64,000 bases of DNA from assembly GCA_016808115.1 (NCBI GenBank), contig JAEQBH010004438.1, forward strand, positions 1-64,000, given 5' to 3'. Position numbers and translations under genes: made by a program. The stretch comes from Tetrastigma voinierianum. Taxonomy: Eukaryota; Streptophyta; Magnoliopsida; Vitales; Vitaceae. The notes below the pieces were generated by a model that was not told where the DNA came from, made no database searches, and worked only from the letters and a program-made list of their open reading frames with translations. How positions within the stretch are numbered: position 1 is the first letter of the stretch; each line of letters opens with the position of its first letter. Below are positions 35,331 through 47,272 of the stretch, in pieces.

Positions 35331-38126
35331 CAGCTAAGGCTAAAGCGAAGCGAGAGTGTGGGGAAAGGGAATGATTACTGAGAAGAAGAACTTCTCTAAA
35401 TCGGATTTGAGGAAAAGTGAGTGCATATTTGAAACAAAGGGAGTTTCTCACTCTTTATCTTTTATTTTTACTTGCATTTGAGGTTGAATTAATTGATTAG
35501 GATCTTATATTTTAAAAGTAACAAGATTGCAAGTTTGGAGATTTATTTTATCTTGTGTGGAATGCTTAACTGTGTGACTATGAGGGAATTGTCCATTTCT
35601 ACCAAGATAAAAATAAATTAGGGTTGTAGTTATTTTTGAATAACATTGAACCAGCTGTGATATTCTTTAACTATTATTGGATTGTTTGTTGTTTGAGGGG
35701 ACATAACATTGGTCGAGAGAATCAACGATAATGTATAAGTGTGAGAATAATAAATGGAAAAGAAGGTCAAAGGACAAAAATTTAGTCATCACACCTCGAA
35801 ATCTAGGAATAGGAGAACATTCCCACTGATGTGACTTAATTTCAGGTCATAACAGCAAAATGCGAAGTCATGACATCCGACAATTAATATCACGGATTTA
35901 AAAGTCCAATACTTAATTATCGTCTTTAAAGGAATGTCATTGAACTTCGGTGTCGAGTCACCGATTAAGCGCATCCCGACTAAAGTCACCCACAGGAATT
36001 TGTCAATTTAGAAAGAATAAATGGTCATAAATCTGAAAGCAATTTTGTGTTGATCTAACTAAGCGCTAGAATATTTTTGGTTTCAGAGCATAATTAGAGG
36101 AGAATAAAGACCATGAAAAACGATCCAACTTCCCGTTATGAAAAGCCCAGTCTTAGTTAAGAGGAAGAATGATCGAGGGCGAGGAATCAAGGAGTCTCAT
36201 TTAATATTCCACTACATAGAAAATTGAAGGAAATAATAAATGACCTTGTTCTTCCCAAGAAGAAACAACTCATTATAAAAAAGGATGGAAGAACAAAGGA
36301 GGAGGAATTAGAAACAAGCGAGGAAAGAATGAAGGGAAGGGAGAATGAGCAAGGGAAGGTCAGAGAGGGGTGGCTCTTGTTTATGGAATGAGTGGAGTCG
36401 GAAAACAAACCAGTTCCACTGTTTGTTCCATAAAACGTGGTTTCATCCAGGAGGCTGACAGAACGGCCCCAATTTGTTGCACGACCTTGTTAGCGGTCGA
36501 ATCGCTCGTAGAACTCAAGGTCGTGAGCGAATTTTGAAGCGGGAAGCTACGACCAGCCCAAGAAGAAGATATAGGTTTTAGGATAGGAAATGAAAAGTTT
36601 TTCTCGAGTCTAGTTACGAACCTTGTAAATCAATAGTTGCTGTAATATGAAATGGTTTGATGTTTGAATAAAGTTCACATTGATTTCCATTTTGTTGATC
36701 ATGATGTATGTGATTTAGTTTTTATAATGGTTTATTTTCGATTAACATCAAAATAGCATTTAAATTTGTTAGTTTATACGAAATGAATAGAGAGCATGAA
36801 TAGTGGCGGAATGTAGAATATCGCTTATTTGTTGGAGTTCAATTTGGGTTGAAAAATGAAGAAAGCGTTCTTTGATAACAAAACTTTTGGAAAGCTAATG
36901 TATTTATACGATGAATAAGCACAAGTCTTGAAGAAATAATACACCTCGGTCACTTGGCACCTGAAACTTTATGCAGGAATTAGGAAAATTTTAAGGAATT
37001 GAAATTATAATCCATAGTCCTAGAACTTGTTTGAATATTGATTAAGCGAAATCCTAGTTGAAAAACAAGCCCAAATGAATAATCTGACCGATGTGACGGT
37101 TGAGCTTTGACCTACATTGTATATACTTTACATACACCTTAGTCCTGAATTTGAGCCAAGATATTCCATGTTTTGAATAATCGATTACCGGCCCAAACAT
37201 GCTTGTACTAATCTTCCGATGGGGCCTATGATGCTTCGGGGCTTCAGGAGAGGAAAGAGATGGGTTTGGGGAGTTTAATTTAGGAAAAGCTAAAGAGATG
37301 CAAGAGGAGGTGAAAGAAGAAAGATCTAAGACGAGGAAAATACAAAAGGAAAGAAAGCTAAAAGAATAGTTTTGTCTTGTGGCTAACTCTCTTGACAATG
37401 AGTTCTTAGGGGTGTTTCAGCACTGATACCTATCATACGGTATGGGAACTCTGCAGTTAGCTAAGAGTGTTAGAAAGCCTAAAAAAGAAGACCAAGCAAA
37501 GCACAATTCTGAGAGGGCAGATTAATTTAAGTTAGGGTCTGAAGAAGGGTGGGAGCATCGACTTTGAAGAAGAAAGTCAAGGTAGTATCCCGAACGCGAA
37601 GTTTTGGGAAGTTTGGGGAGATACAAGGGAGGAAATAGAAGTGAGGAGAAAGAAAAGAATTTTGGGTTATCTCGACCTAAACATTCCATTCATCCCACCC
37701 TTTTACTAAACAACATTACAAGCCCAGGCCCGATTGATTTGGAAAGTTGGGATCATCTACATTAGTGGCGATCAATATGAAAAACCTGGCATATGGGACT
37801 TTAATAAGCGATTGAAGAAACCTCCCGAAGTGCTAAATCTAATACAAAAATTGAAAGGATTGTGACCGCGCACACACCTGAAAGACTTGAATAATGAAGC
37901 CCATTTGTTTTACCTACATTCGTTTATCGAGGTGATTTTACCAATAGAAGTATACCATACTCTATTCTGGGTTCGCGAGCACAAAAATATTAATGATATT
38001 TTCAATTCGATTCGAAATGTCCTTTTAAGTTTAAATTGAATAATACTTCTAAACAAAAAAGAAAAATATCCTTTTGTTTTGAGGACAAACAAATCTTTCT
38101 TTTCTTTGTGAGGACAAGCAAAATTT
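35331..38126 (+). other. Interior of element H without recognisable domains
   Basis: I see no pol motif on either strand. The region is purine-rich on the plus strand (36200-36420, 37230-37370). The last 80 bp contain GAGGACAAGC-type sequence and lead into the polypurine tract, a layout typical of the 3' end of Tat-like elements. A few CATGACATCC-like motifs near 35850 may be decayed relatives of the TCGCGA units. Confidence 0.45.
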
Positions 38127-38142
38127 TAAGTTTTGGGGAGTT
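38127..38142 (+). other. Polypurine tract of element H
   Basis: TTAAGTTTTGGGGAGT directly precedes the LTR start TGATGAGCTT at 38143. Confidence 0.7.
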
Positions 38143-38389
38143 TGATGAGCTTAAAAGTCATCTCTTTTTAGTCCATTTTTATGTTTATTTTTCAGTTAAA
38201 ATGAAATATTAAATATACAGAATTATGAAGAAACTCACCAATTTGTCATTAGCAGGGAGGAAGCAAGAAAGAAGAAAAAGCAACAGAAAAATGCAGAAAT
38301 AAGTGGATAAAGGTGCAGCCAATTGGCAGAGCAGAAAGGAAAAGAAATGGCTAAGTCATTGATGCAGTTTTGGGGTTCTGGCCCAGTTG

Positions 38390-39185
38390 AAATTAGCGAC
38401 ATGGATAACAAGCTATAGAGTCGCGACATGAAGCGCACATGAAAGCGGCGAAAGAAATGAGCTGATGTCGCGACATCAAGAACAACTTGATTAGAAAGCG
38501 GAAGAACTAAATTGATACTTCGCGACACCAGACACACTTTCGATTGAAAGGAAAAGCTAGCGAAGTGAGATGCGACAGCTATTTCGAAAGTCGCGACGAC
38601 TGAAGACAAGTTAAGCGCAAATGACTCAAGGTGTGTCGCGACGGAAGCTGAGTCGCGACAGGAAAAACAACGAGAGTCTCAAAGGATCTAAGTTGATGTC
38701 ACATTTGGAAGTGAAGTCACGACATAAAACCATCAGTGGTGCGAAACCGGCCGAGTTGATGTCGCGACGCTATCGAGATCGAAGTCGCTGACGCCGAGGG
38801 CGGCGGATCAAAGATGCGAGCCATAAAGGATGTCTGCGACAAGACATTGATAATAGCGACAACGCGAAAGCGACGGTTGAAGCCTACTGTTTCCATAAGA
38901 TGATGTAGCGACATAGAGATCGAAATCGCGACATCGAGACATCAGTTGAAGATTTACCAAAGGCACTTAAAAAATTTGAGGTCGCGACAAGACTCGGCAT
39001 TATGACATCAAGAAGAATAATTGAAACCTGCTAAGACGTGAGAAGATGTCGCGACAAGATGATGATGTCGCGACATCAGGAATGACTAAATCAAGGCTAT
39101 ATAGTGTACGCTGAAGTCGCGACGTGGGATCGAGTCGCGACCTCGTGTCATCCGCAGCCGAGGAAGTGAAATCGCGGCGTGAAGC
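38390..39185 (+). repeat. TCGCGA-palindrome array 4 (element H 3' LTR)
   Basis: About fourteen units such as GATGTCGCGACATCA, GAGTCGCGACAGG and GAAATCGCGACATCG. More CpGs are intact here than in arrays 1 and 2. The last unit lies about 85 bp upstream of the TATA-like CATAAATA. Confidence 0.85.
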
Positions 39186-40650
39186 GATAACTTGGGCGCT
39201 GGATACTCCTCTGATCCTGGCGGGCTACATTGGGATTAGGGCCCAGATTTAGGAACCACATAAATACCACGACTATCCATTTCAGTAAAGTAGCTTAGCG
39301 ACCCACGAGGCAGAGGTGGATAGGCTGCGTGCTCATTTTTTTCTTTTCTTTTGTTTTCTTTCTTTATTTTATGTTTAGTCGTTTTTTAGGTAGATTAGTT
39401 TTCATACCATTTATTTTGCTTCATTTTTGGAATTGGATGTGTCGTTTATGAAGAAATTTGAATCTGAAATTTAATTTTTGCTTTCAAATCTTTTGCTGGA
39501 AGTTGAAGTTAGACAAATTTAGGTCGGTTTTACCAGTTTGAAATGCATGTATTCTTATATGATCGGAGGAATGCTGCGATGTAATTCAGTAATCAAGGCC
39601 CGACTTCCATTATATGAATGCTATTGTTAGAACTTATCTTTCCTATTGTTATTTCGACAAATCGCAAATTTCGGTTTATGAATTTATTTAGGTTTGGGTT
39701 TAAAGTTTACGTCTGAATACTCCAGTTTCTTATGCCGAATCTAAAGATTTGTTCATTGTTCCGACTTCAGGAGGTCCTGCGAGTGACCTGGAAGACATTC
39801 ACAGGAGCTATAGACATCTCTTTAAAAAAAGTGTATTAACACGCGCTATTTTTGATACATTGTGCTAATGAGTTTTCTTGGATAAATCCTCTTCTGGCAG
39901 GAAATCAGGGCCGAGTGAGCGAGTTATCCATATAAACAAGCGAAGAGTTCACCTCGGTCGGATAGTGATGCCATTCGGGTGTTAGTACGAGATCTAATCA
40001 AGGAAAGGGTGATCTATTCTAATTCCGGGAAGAACAACACAGAGTGTATATCCTTGCTTGGCCACAAATAACTTAGGAGCTAAGGTTTGATCCACAAAAT
40101 AGGTATGAAGTATTGCAAAGAAAATACCGGGGTTAGGATGTCCTTGTTAAAAAGTAGTTATCTAATTCCTGTATTGAGAATCAGGTCAAAATTAGGTAAT
40201 GAAGATTGAAGTTTGGAGAGATCGGTGAACTACTTTAGCCTTAGACAGTTCGGCGAAATTCACGGAAAAATCTCTGATTCTGGCCGAAATTGATTAACTA
40301 TGATAGCATTGATCTTATGTGTTCTCTAGTACTATTCAATTGATGATCATTTTCCTAACTATCACTTAATTTTATTCTTTATATTCCAAGTTTATTTTCA
40401 TACAGTTATTTCATATATTTCATTTAATTTTCGGCACCTTAATCTTGGATTCCACTATCATTTATGGTCGAATAGTATGGGCTTGAGTAGTAAGGAGTAG
40501 TTGATTTAAAATTCTTGAGATCTCTGTAGGATCGATATCTGGACATAATCCATTTATTACTAGTTATTTGTGCACTTGCAGAATAGCAAATCAAAACCGA
40601 GCTTTGAAAATGACTCATTCTAAGAGATTTTGTTTTACATATTATAATTT

Positions 40651-41085
40651 CAACAAGTTTTATGGCAAGGTTGCGGGATTAAATAATGATGTGGATAGCG
40701 GTGTTTATCAAATTTTGTGTATTGCTTTGATTTGTCGACAAGTTTTATGGCGCCGTTCTGCGAAGTTAGACAATAGTCCTTTGGTGATAGTGTCATAAAT
40801 TTGTACATGTGTTTGGTGCATCAACAAGTTTTATGTGCGCGTGCGAGTTAGACAATAGTCCTTTGGTGATAGTGTCATAAATTTGTACATGTGTTTTTAG
40901 TGCATCCAACACTTAAAGTTTTATGGCGCCCGTTCTGGATTAGACAATAGTCCTTTTGGTGTGATAGTGTCATAATTCTGTACATGTGTTTTGATCCACA
41001 ACAAGTTTTATGGCGCCGCTGTCAGATTAGACAATAGTCCGTTGGTGATAGTGTCATAACGAAGCATGTGTTTTATCCACAACAA
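40651..41085 (+). repeat. Tandem repeat of LTR/primer-site junction, 80-93-bp units
   Basis: Unit starts lie at about 40651, 40736, 40822, 40906, 40999 and a last partial one at 41080. Each begins with a form of CAACAAGTTTTATGGCGCCG, then AGACAATAGTCCTTTGGTG and GATAGTGTCATAAATTTG, and ends with GTACATGTGTTTT. The start resembles the LTR end plus tRNA-Asp primer site. The 5' LTR has only three such starts. Confidence 0.85.
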
Positions 41086-41094
41086 GTTCGAATC

Positions 41095-41176
41095 CCTTGG
41101 GATGTGTGGAGAAGCAAATGGATTTTGAAGGGTGTAGAAAACCTGTATTTATCTCCTTGTCCGACATTATGCTTAG
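41095..41176 (-). repeat. 82-bp direct repeat flanking element H (right), with element E gag start
   Basis: It aligns with 31626-31707. On the minus strand the ATG at 41167 opens M-S-D-K-E-I-N, continuing from the leader of element E. The frame runs into H. Confidence 0.7.
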
Positions 41177-41324
41177 CACCTAGAAAAAAAAGTACAAAAG
41201 AAAAGAAAAAATGAAGTATACAAAATTCAAATAAGAAACTAAAAGAAAATATGAAAAGAAAATTTTTGCTTAAATTATCAAACTTCTCTTTTGCCAAAAT
41301 ATCAATCCAAACCAAACTGTACCT

Positions 41325-41342
41325 TCCCCGGAAAAGGCGCCA
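41325..41342 (-). other. Primer binding site of element E (tRNA-Asp type)
   Basis: Minus strand TGGCGCCTTTTCCGGGGA matches TGGCGCCGTTGCCGGGGA except for three positions in the middle, the best-preserved Asp-type site in the window. Between it and the LTR proper (41343-41411) a second CAAAACTTGTT marks a local duplication of the junction. Confidence 0.8.
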
Positions 41343-41411
41343 AAAACTTGTTCAATAATTGGCGTAGCTACCAAAGACTATGTTAAGTCCTTGGAAATGG
41401 TGGACAAAACT

Positions 41412-42961
41412 TGTTATTAGGATTTTTCCAAGAAGTGGCACGTGTCACAAGTAATATAGCTGACTAAAAGCCCAGATATCGATCCCACATGGAAGGTGGT
41501 TTTAGCGAGATTAAGTACTTCGCTTACAAAGTCAGTCTCCACTATTTCCTGAAAGTAACTTGATGAATGAGTGAAAAGGTTTTAAAACAAAATAAAAGAA
41601 ACAGTAAATATAATGAATGTCCACTCACAAGGAATGGAGCACATCGATAACTCCAAGGAAGATTCCAAGGTTGATTGTTTCCATTGATGCATATATAGTC
41701 TATATTGACTAAGCATTGATTAAGGTTCATACACTTGTGCATGCTCAAGAAATTCGACATGAGGTTTACACTTTCATGTCTCCCCTCAATTTCTCACACT
41801 AACTCCCTATTCTCCTTTCGGTTCATCTAGGTCATTAAGTATGATACTTTTATAAGGTAGTTCTTTCCTTAGGAATCCTATTGGTCACCTCTCGGTCCAT
41901 ACAATAGGACTGGTCTGCACTACGCCTGACGATCACCTCTCGGGTCCATATGATCCTCAACATAATGCTGAGATGGTGCTACTCCCAATGAAATCCATCT
42001 AGCATCACAGCATTCCTAATTCCTGACTTCTTTGATTAACTTAATTAGTATTTCATTAATTAATTCATACTTTAAGAGATCCTGACCAGATTTTTAGTAA
42101 TCCAAGCGCCACCAAGGATGCCCTAGTAATGGGATCAAAGACCTAACTCTCAAGAAGGATTAATTTGTTAAACCATAATACCCTAAGAACTACACCAAAT
42201 AAATATCCACACAAGCATGGATTCACAAAATCATCATAAAATATATATAAACCAAGCATCAACTTCAACAAATCAACCCTAGAGGATGTTTAGCTACTCA
42301 TTGCAACCAAGTAATCCAACAAAATCATATTTAAGATAAATATAATACTAAAAGATTTACAAATAGAGTAGAGTTTAGAGATAGAAACAAATGGAAGGTG
42401 AAATTTGTCTCCACCTCTACACCATAGCTACAAGACCTCTAATGAGCTATATCTTCAATATCAACTCCAAAACAAAGTGGATATGAACAAAAACTAAGAC
42501 CCTAAAAATGGCTCAATAAGAAGGGAGGAGGAACCCTAAGAAGGATGTTCTCCCTCCCCAAAACCAAAACCCTAATAATTTCTGTACATATTTGAGTAGG
42601 AAAATAGAAAAATGGGCCCAAATGTCAAAATATGAGGCTTTCCTCGCTCTAGAACGAACATTCTTCATTGAGCTAAGGCCCACTAGGTGAAGGTATGCTT
42701 TTGCCTTGAAGGCAAGATTCGCCTGGCGAACCCGCTCTTCTACGTCATTCCTTTGCCTCACAACCAAAGGCTTCAACAACAAGTTCTTCCTTCTTAGGTT
42801 TTTTCCCTATCCTTGCTTGATTTTCCTTTTATTCCTACAAAACATAAGCAAATAGGGTATTAGTGTAATCTTAAGGAATATAGATGTGAACCTAGCATTT
42901 AGGTTACATAAACACTTGGAATAAAAAGCTATAAATCCTAGTATGATTCATTAATTTATCA
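41412..42961 (-). repeat. Element E 5' LTR
   Basis: It aligns with 28301-29872. Minus-strand start TTGATAAATTAATGAATC at 42961. If the LTR is taken to abut the primer site it would extend to 41349; the extra 63 bp are absent from the 3' LTR. Confidence 0.7.
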
Positions 42962-42965
42962 ACTA

Positions 42966-43709
42966 CTCTTTCGGGTGGAAACAATTCTATGCCCTGAAGG
43001 AAGAGAAGAGAGCTATCAATGCCAAATCTGTTTTACCTCTTCATTTTTCTGTTTTTCTTTTTTTTAATAGTTGTAATTCGTTTTCTACCTATGTTTTAGT
43101 TTGTTTTCTTAGGGTTTAGATGTAGCCAAAGACATGAGTGTATAAATTCTCCTAATTTCTATTGAGTAATGTTTTATTTCATCTCTATGTTGAGTATTTA
43201 CTATCCATAATGCTTAGAATATTTAAAATACTAAATATTTAATGATTCAAGATCTAAGAAGTGGGAATTAAAATAAGACCATGGATGATTTACCATCTAA
43301 TTATCATGAGATAGGGATATAAGTGAAATTAGGTGTGGTATTGGGGTTTCTTGAATGTATTGCATTCCTAGGGTTTTGGGGTTGAGTAGAGATGTAACAT
43401 ACCTAAATCCTAAGGGTAGGTTGTGAGTTATAGAGAGATATTCACAATTACATTAGTGAAATCGCCATCAACATAATGAAATGAACATTAATTGATTGGG
43501 TTAAGAGGGTCATATTGATTGTTTAGGTGGAATCTATGCCGTAAGGATTTTTAGTCTTTCTTGAGTCGTCTTTGCATGCTTAGTTAGTATAATTTGAGTC
43601 ATAAATAAATTTTCTATCATCATCTAAATAGAGCCTAGGTAGATTAGAGCTTCAAAGATATTAGTAACCCAATTCTCCATAGGATGATACTCCTACTTTC
43701 ATTTTATTA
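42966..43709 (+). repeat. LTR P, second part (R-U5-like)
   Basis: This follows the right flank AAGAG-type duplication of element E and has the T-rich leader and CCTAGGGTTTTGG / GATTAGAGCTTC features of an LTR downstream half. Together with 27785-28300 it would make a 1.26-kb LTR. It ends where the truncated LTR B begins. Continuity with the first part is an inference from the E insertion. Confidence 0.4.
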
Positions 43710-43710
43710 T

Positions 43711-44056
43711 GTCGTGACAAAGCCAGAAGAAAATTTTGTCACAACAAAGTTCGTATGTCGCGACTTAGCCAAAAAAAAAGGCAAAGACAAACTTTGTCAC
43801 AACATAATCACAAGGGTAGTCTATGTTTTAATAAAGTTTACTTTGTCTTGACAAAGATTTATCAAGTCACACAACAAAGTCATTAAATCAAACTTGTCAT
43901 ACAAAGTTTCATTATGTCAATGCCACAAGATTTTGACAGCTGTAAAAATTTGTCGCGACAAAGTTTCTGTTATGCCTAACATAACTGGGTGTAGCGCTTG
44001 TCGCGACAAAGTTTTACTATGTCGCAACAAATCTTCAGTATGTCACAACATTGATG
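43711..44056 (+). repeat. TCGCGA-palindrome array 2 (LTR B)
   Basis: About ten units of the type TTTGTCGCGACAAAGTTT, most in TCACAA, TCGTGA or TCGCAA form, consistent with CpG decay. The last unit ends about 65 bp before the TATA box at 44120. Confidence 0.8.
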
Positions 44057-44119
44057 CTGGGCTTGACTAGAAAGCCCCAAATTACTGTTGGACTGCTTTG
44101 CTTCCACTTACCTTAGAAT

Positions 44120-44127
44120 TATAAATA
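44120..44127 (+). promoter_or_regulatory. TATA box of LTR B
   Basis: TATAAATA in the context TTAGAATTATAAATACTAG, at the same place as the TATA box in LTR A. Confidence 0.6.
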
Positions 44128-45482
44128 CTAGTTTTTTATGCTTTAAAGTACCCCCATGGGGTTTTCTTCTAAACTGTACTTTTTAGTTTTGCTGCGCATT
44201 TTGAGATTTTGGTAGACCTTAGAGAAGTTTTTGTAGCATATTTTATTTTGTATTGAAGAGATTTCTGTCAGACATCATAGATTCAAATTTATTATCGCTC
44301 TATTAAAAGATTGAAACTAAAATATGGATTTTTCTCTCACTCCTCATTTCTTGATTTCTTTTCTTCATTTTCACTTGATGCTTGATCGGGTGATGCCTGG
44401 AACTAATACGAAGATGTTCACCTTTAAAAGGGATTAATTGTCGAACATTCACTTGGGTTCTCAATTATTTTATGGGGTTTGAGACTGAGTTTATATAATT
44501 GTATTGTCTATATAATTAGCTGCTCTAATATTAGGTAGCTTATACCGAAAAATAGTTGTATCTTTGATCCGATTTGTGAGGCCCTCCGAAATGGTACTGC
44601 AGATGGAGATTCCCAAGAAAGATAAAGAATTTGGGTATGTTAGACTAATATTATGGAACTAATGAACTATAAAAGATTATTTCGATAGATCACTAATTTA
44701 CTGTGGTGTGAGGATACTAGATGATGCATCAATTTAATGCTTGTGAGGTCCCACCTCAAATTGATAATGACTCGATCCTGTTAAAGATAGATTCAATCAA
44801 GGAGAGTAGAGAGAACTCTATTATATTTATGGCCAAGGCAATTAAATTACATTGAGCATGCCTGCATTAATCCTGCTTATAGCAAAGGCGCTAAGACTAA
44901 AAGGAAAAATACCTAATTCTAAGAAATAGGGATTATATCCTACAAGTAATTGACAGACCTAATGATCTGTATGAACGTGGATTCTTAATTAGTGAAATGT
45001 ATAGTTGTGAGGAATCAAGCCTATACTATATTTCTTGGTAAATCCAACATTCAACTCACAAATGTCATACGCTTTTAAGGAAATGCAATTGATTGTTAAA
45101 TGATTAATACCATCCTAATTTTCTTCTTCATACATTCCAGAATTAAATAGTTGTTGTTTGGTAGATTTTGATTAAGCTAAATCAATTTTTATTTCGGGGC
45201 TAAATTGATTTATTCCACATCCTATTAGTTCTAAATAGTGAAGAACCCTTGTAATCCTGGTACCAAATCTACCAGAGAACCTCCAACTCGTGGTATGATA
45301 TCCCACTCTGTGAGTCCACTTTATTATCAGATGACCCTGCACTTGCAAAGGGGATGAGTGCTGGTAATGCTTTCATTTTAGTTTTTAGTATGCTTACTTT
45401 ATTTAAATCAGTTTTGAGTATTTACCACATTCACCCCTTTGTCCTTAAATTTCTTCTTATAATACATCATTCGGCCTTTACA

Positions 45483-45635
45483 ATGCTAGATGCGATCATA
45501 GCTGGAGTCAATAAGAATTTGAAGGAAATCATGGTGAAGATAGCTCCTAAGTTCCTAGGAGAGCATGCAAGCTTCCAAAATTATGTTCTCAAACAGCTAC
45601 TTGGGCATAATTTTGGCCTTGGGAAGGCAGGGTAA
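45483..45635 (+). pseudogene. Short coding-like fragment, unidentified
   Basis: Starting with the base after LTR B, 51 codons read without a stop, beginning M-L-D-A-I-I-A-G-V-N-K and continuing with a balanced, amphipathic composition (K-I-A-P-K-F-L-G-E-H). The frame also extends upstream into the LTR. I do not recognise a family. It could be a fragment of gag or of a host gene, or chance. Confidence 0.3.
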
Positions 45636-46808
45636 CAATTGTTGTAGTAAGTGCTCTAAAGGCATCGCGCTTAGTTAATTCAGACAACATTACATATTGT
45701 TAATATAAGGCTTCTTCATTAATTTTGATATTCATAATGCTGAATTGATATAGATCTTTAATCAAATTAATGGTCCATGATACATAATACGTTGATGAGG
45801 AAATCATGATGTATGAGATCATGATAAGATTCCTATCATGTGCAATTATGTTAGTATCTAAATTATCCCTAGTCATAGGATCAATGAGACTAGACATTGT
45901 TGATCCCAGAATCGTGATCATGAGATGATGAGCTACATGGATGCTTTCTGCAGAGTAGATAAGTACATCGAGACTCCACCATGAGACAAATCATATGGAT
46001 TAGTCTAGTTTGAATGTAGATAATTGTCTCTATCAGAAGAATAGTGTAAGTAATTTGACTTTGAGGTGCTCAAGGACATCTTGCCACGATTCTAAGCCTA
46101 ATCTCGATCCATGTTTCTTTGAGGTGTCACCCTTCAATGATAGTTATATAGCCAGGTGTTTCAAAGTAATTGAGCAGCTCAACAAAGGATTTGTATACTC
46201 CCAAATGTAGGAGAGTATACCTATGGCCTCTATCGATCATTACTCTGGAAATCTCTAGCCATAGTGGAAATGCCAAGGAAGAGTGTCTTTGGGCGCATAA
46301 CCAATGAGTAATGAGTCTGTGGACAACATCCGATATCACTGGGCTAGATAAGCAACACTAAATGGTTATATTTCATTCACGCTTCTTAACCGAAAGGTAT
46401 CACAAGGAAAGGATGAATTACACGTATATTTCGTTTATGAAAGGATTTGTAGTCGCACTCACTCAACTCTCGTTAATCAGCCATGACGTCGCTTCAGATA
46501 CCGCTTGGCGACTTTTCTTGATTCGAATGGTTGAACTGCCGCCAACATAAATCAAGAACCTGAATAATACACACTCTGTAACAATGTATGATATGAAACG
46601 GTTCGATGTGATCCAACAATGAGGGATACCAAAATTGAGCAAGGAACGTCACGATTAGTGGAATCCAGGTTCAAGACCTCACCAAGAGAGATAATGTGTT
46701 TGGCTGTTCTTCGACTTCGTAGCCAAAGGACCATGTCATAGTAGGATGTGTAGCCTATCATCCTCTTTAGCCAGGCATTTTGGACATTTTGAGGAGCTGG
46801 GGTTTTCC

Positions 46809-46816
46809 TATAAAAG
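46809..46816 (+). promoter_or_regulatory. TATA box candidate
   Basis: TATAAAAG in the context TTTTCCTATAAAAGGTCC, a good consensus plant TATA box, about 30 bp before a pyrimidine-rich potential start region. Confidence 0.4.
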
Positions 46817-47272
46817 GTCCTTCATGGAAAACCTAAGACTAGTTTCATTTTTGTTTCACTTTCTCAGTGTTCAAGAGAATTTGAGAGGGTGTTCTCAAGA
46901 ACCTCTATGAGATCTGCTTGATTCTCTTCGATCGACTACAAGATCGGACTCCCTTTCGAACGGCCCAGAGGTTAACATTCCACTCGCCCGTGGTGATACT
47001 GGCCAGAGATGAACCTAGGCTTGGTTCGTCGCCTTCGGCGACTTCAACCAAAGATTGGCTTTAAACCCATACAAGGTAATCCCCACACTTCTCTTACTTG
47101 CCAACCTGGATGATACTCCTTGTGGATCCGGGAGGCTTCGTTGAGATTTTTTTTGTTTTTTGTTGCTTTTAGCATGAGATGCTGATTGACTTGACTTTGA
47201 TTTTATCAACATAGACTAAAAACTTACTGAGTTATAGTATAAAAACCAAAAATTATTCAATCCACGGTAGTC

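Larger units (their letters stand above)
31708..41085 (+). mobile_element. Element H: Tat-like LTR retrotransposon nested in element E
   Basis: Long LTRs (31708-34444 and 38143-41085) share sequence along their whole length. A primer-site-like motif follows the first, and a polypurine tract TTAAGTTTTGGGGAGTT precedes the second. A gag remnant lies at 34600-35330. No protease, reverse transcriptase or integrase is recognisable in the 2.8 kb after it, so it is a deletion derivative or non-autonomous. The LTRs differ by many small indels. Confidence 0.75.
38143..41085 (+). repeat. Element H 3' LTR with expanded terminal repeats
   Basis: It aligns with 31708-34444 but ends in a tandem expansion (40651-41085) that makes it about 200 bp longer. 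Array 4 lies at 38390-39185 and a TATA-like CATAAATA at 39259-39266. Strictly, the LTR could end at GTCGACA (40740), with the remaining units being repeated LTR/primer-site junctions. Confidence 0.7.
28301..42961 (-). mobile_element. Element E: Athila/Tat-like retrotransposon (minus strand), host of element H
   Basis: LTRs 42961-41412 (5') and 29872-28301 (3') of about 1.55 kb align with each other. A tRNA-Asp-type primer site (41325-41342) follows the 5' LTR and a polypurine tract precedes the 3' LTR. The flanks share AAGAG on the minus strand (28300-28296 and 42970-42966), with four extra bases before the 5' LTR, a plausible target duplication. Inside are only a gag start and the long 3' region. 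No pol remains apart from what element H may have displaced. Confidence 0.7.
43710..45482 (+). repeat. LTR B (Tat-like), 5' truncated
   Basis: It aligns with LTR A in the opposite orientation from the TATGTCGYGAC array to the end (ATACATCATTCGGCCTTTACA versus ATACATCATATTCTTACA). The TGATGAG start and the first 400 bp of U3 are missing. No primer site follows its end. Confidence 0.7.

Noticed and set aside
36430..36620. Possible gene fragment around CACGACCTTGTTAGCGGTCG
   Set aside because: GC content is higher than around it, but there is no sustained frame or recognisable motif. It is probably part of the H interior.
37054..37398. 114-codon frame on the minus strand rich in Ser, Phe and Leu
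   Set aside because: It is opposite a purine-rich stretch of the H interior. The composition explains the open frame and there is no motif.
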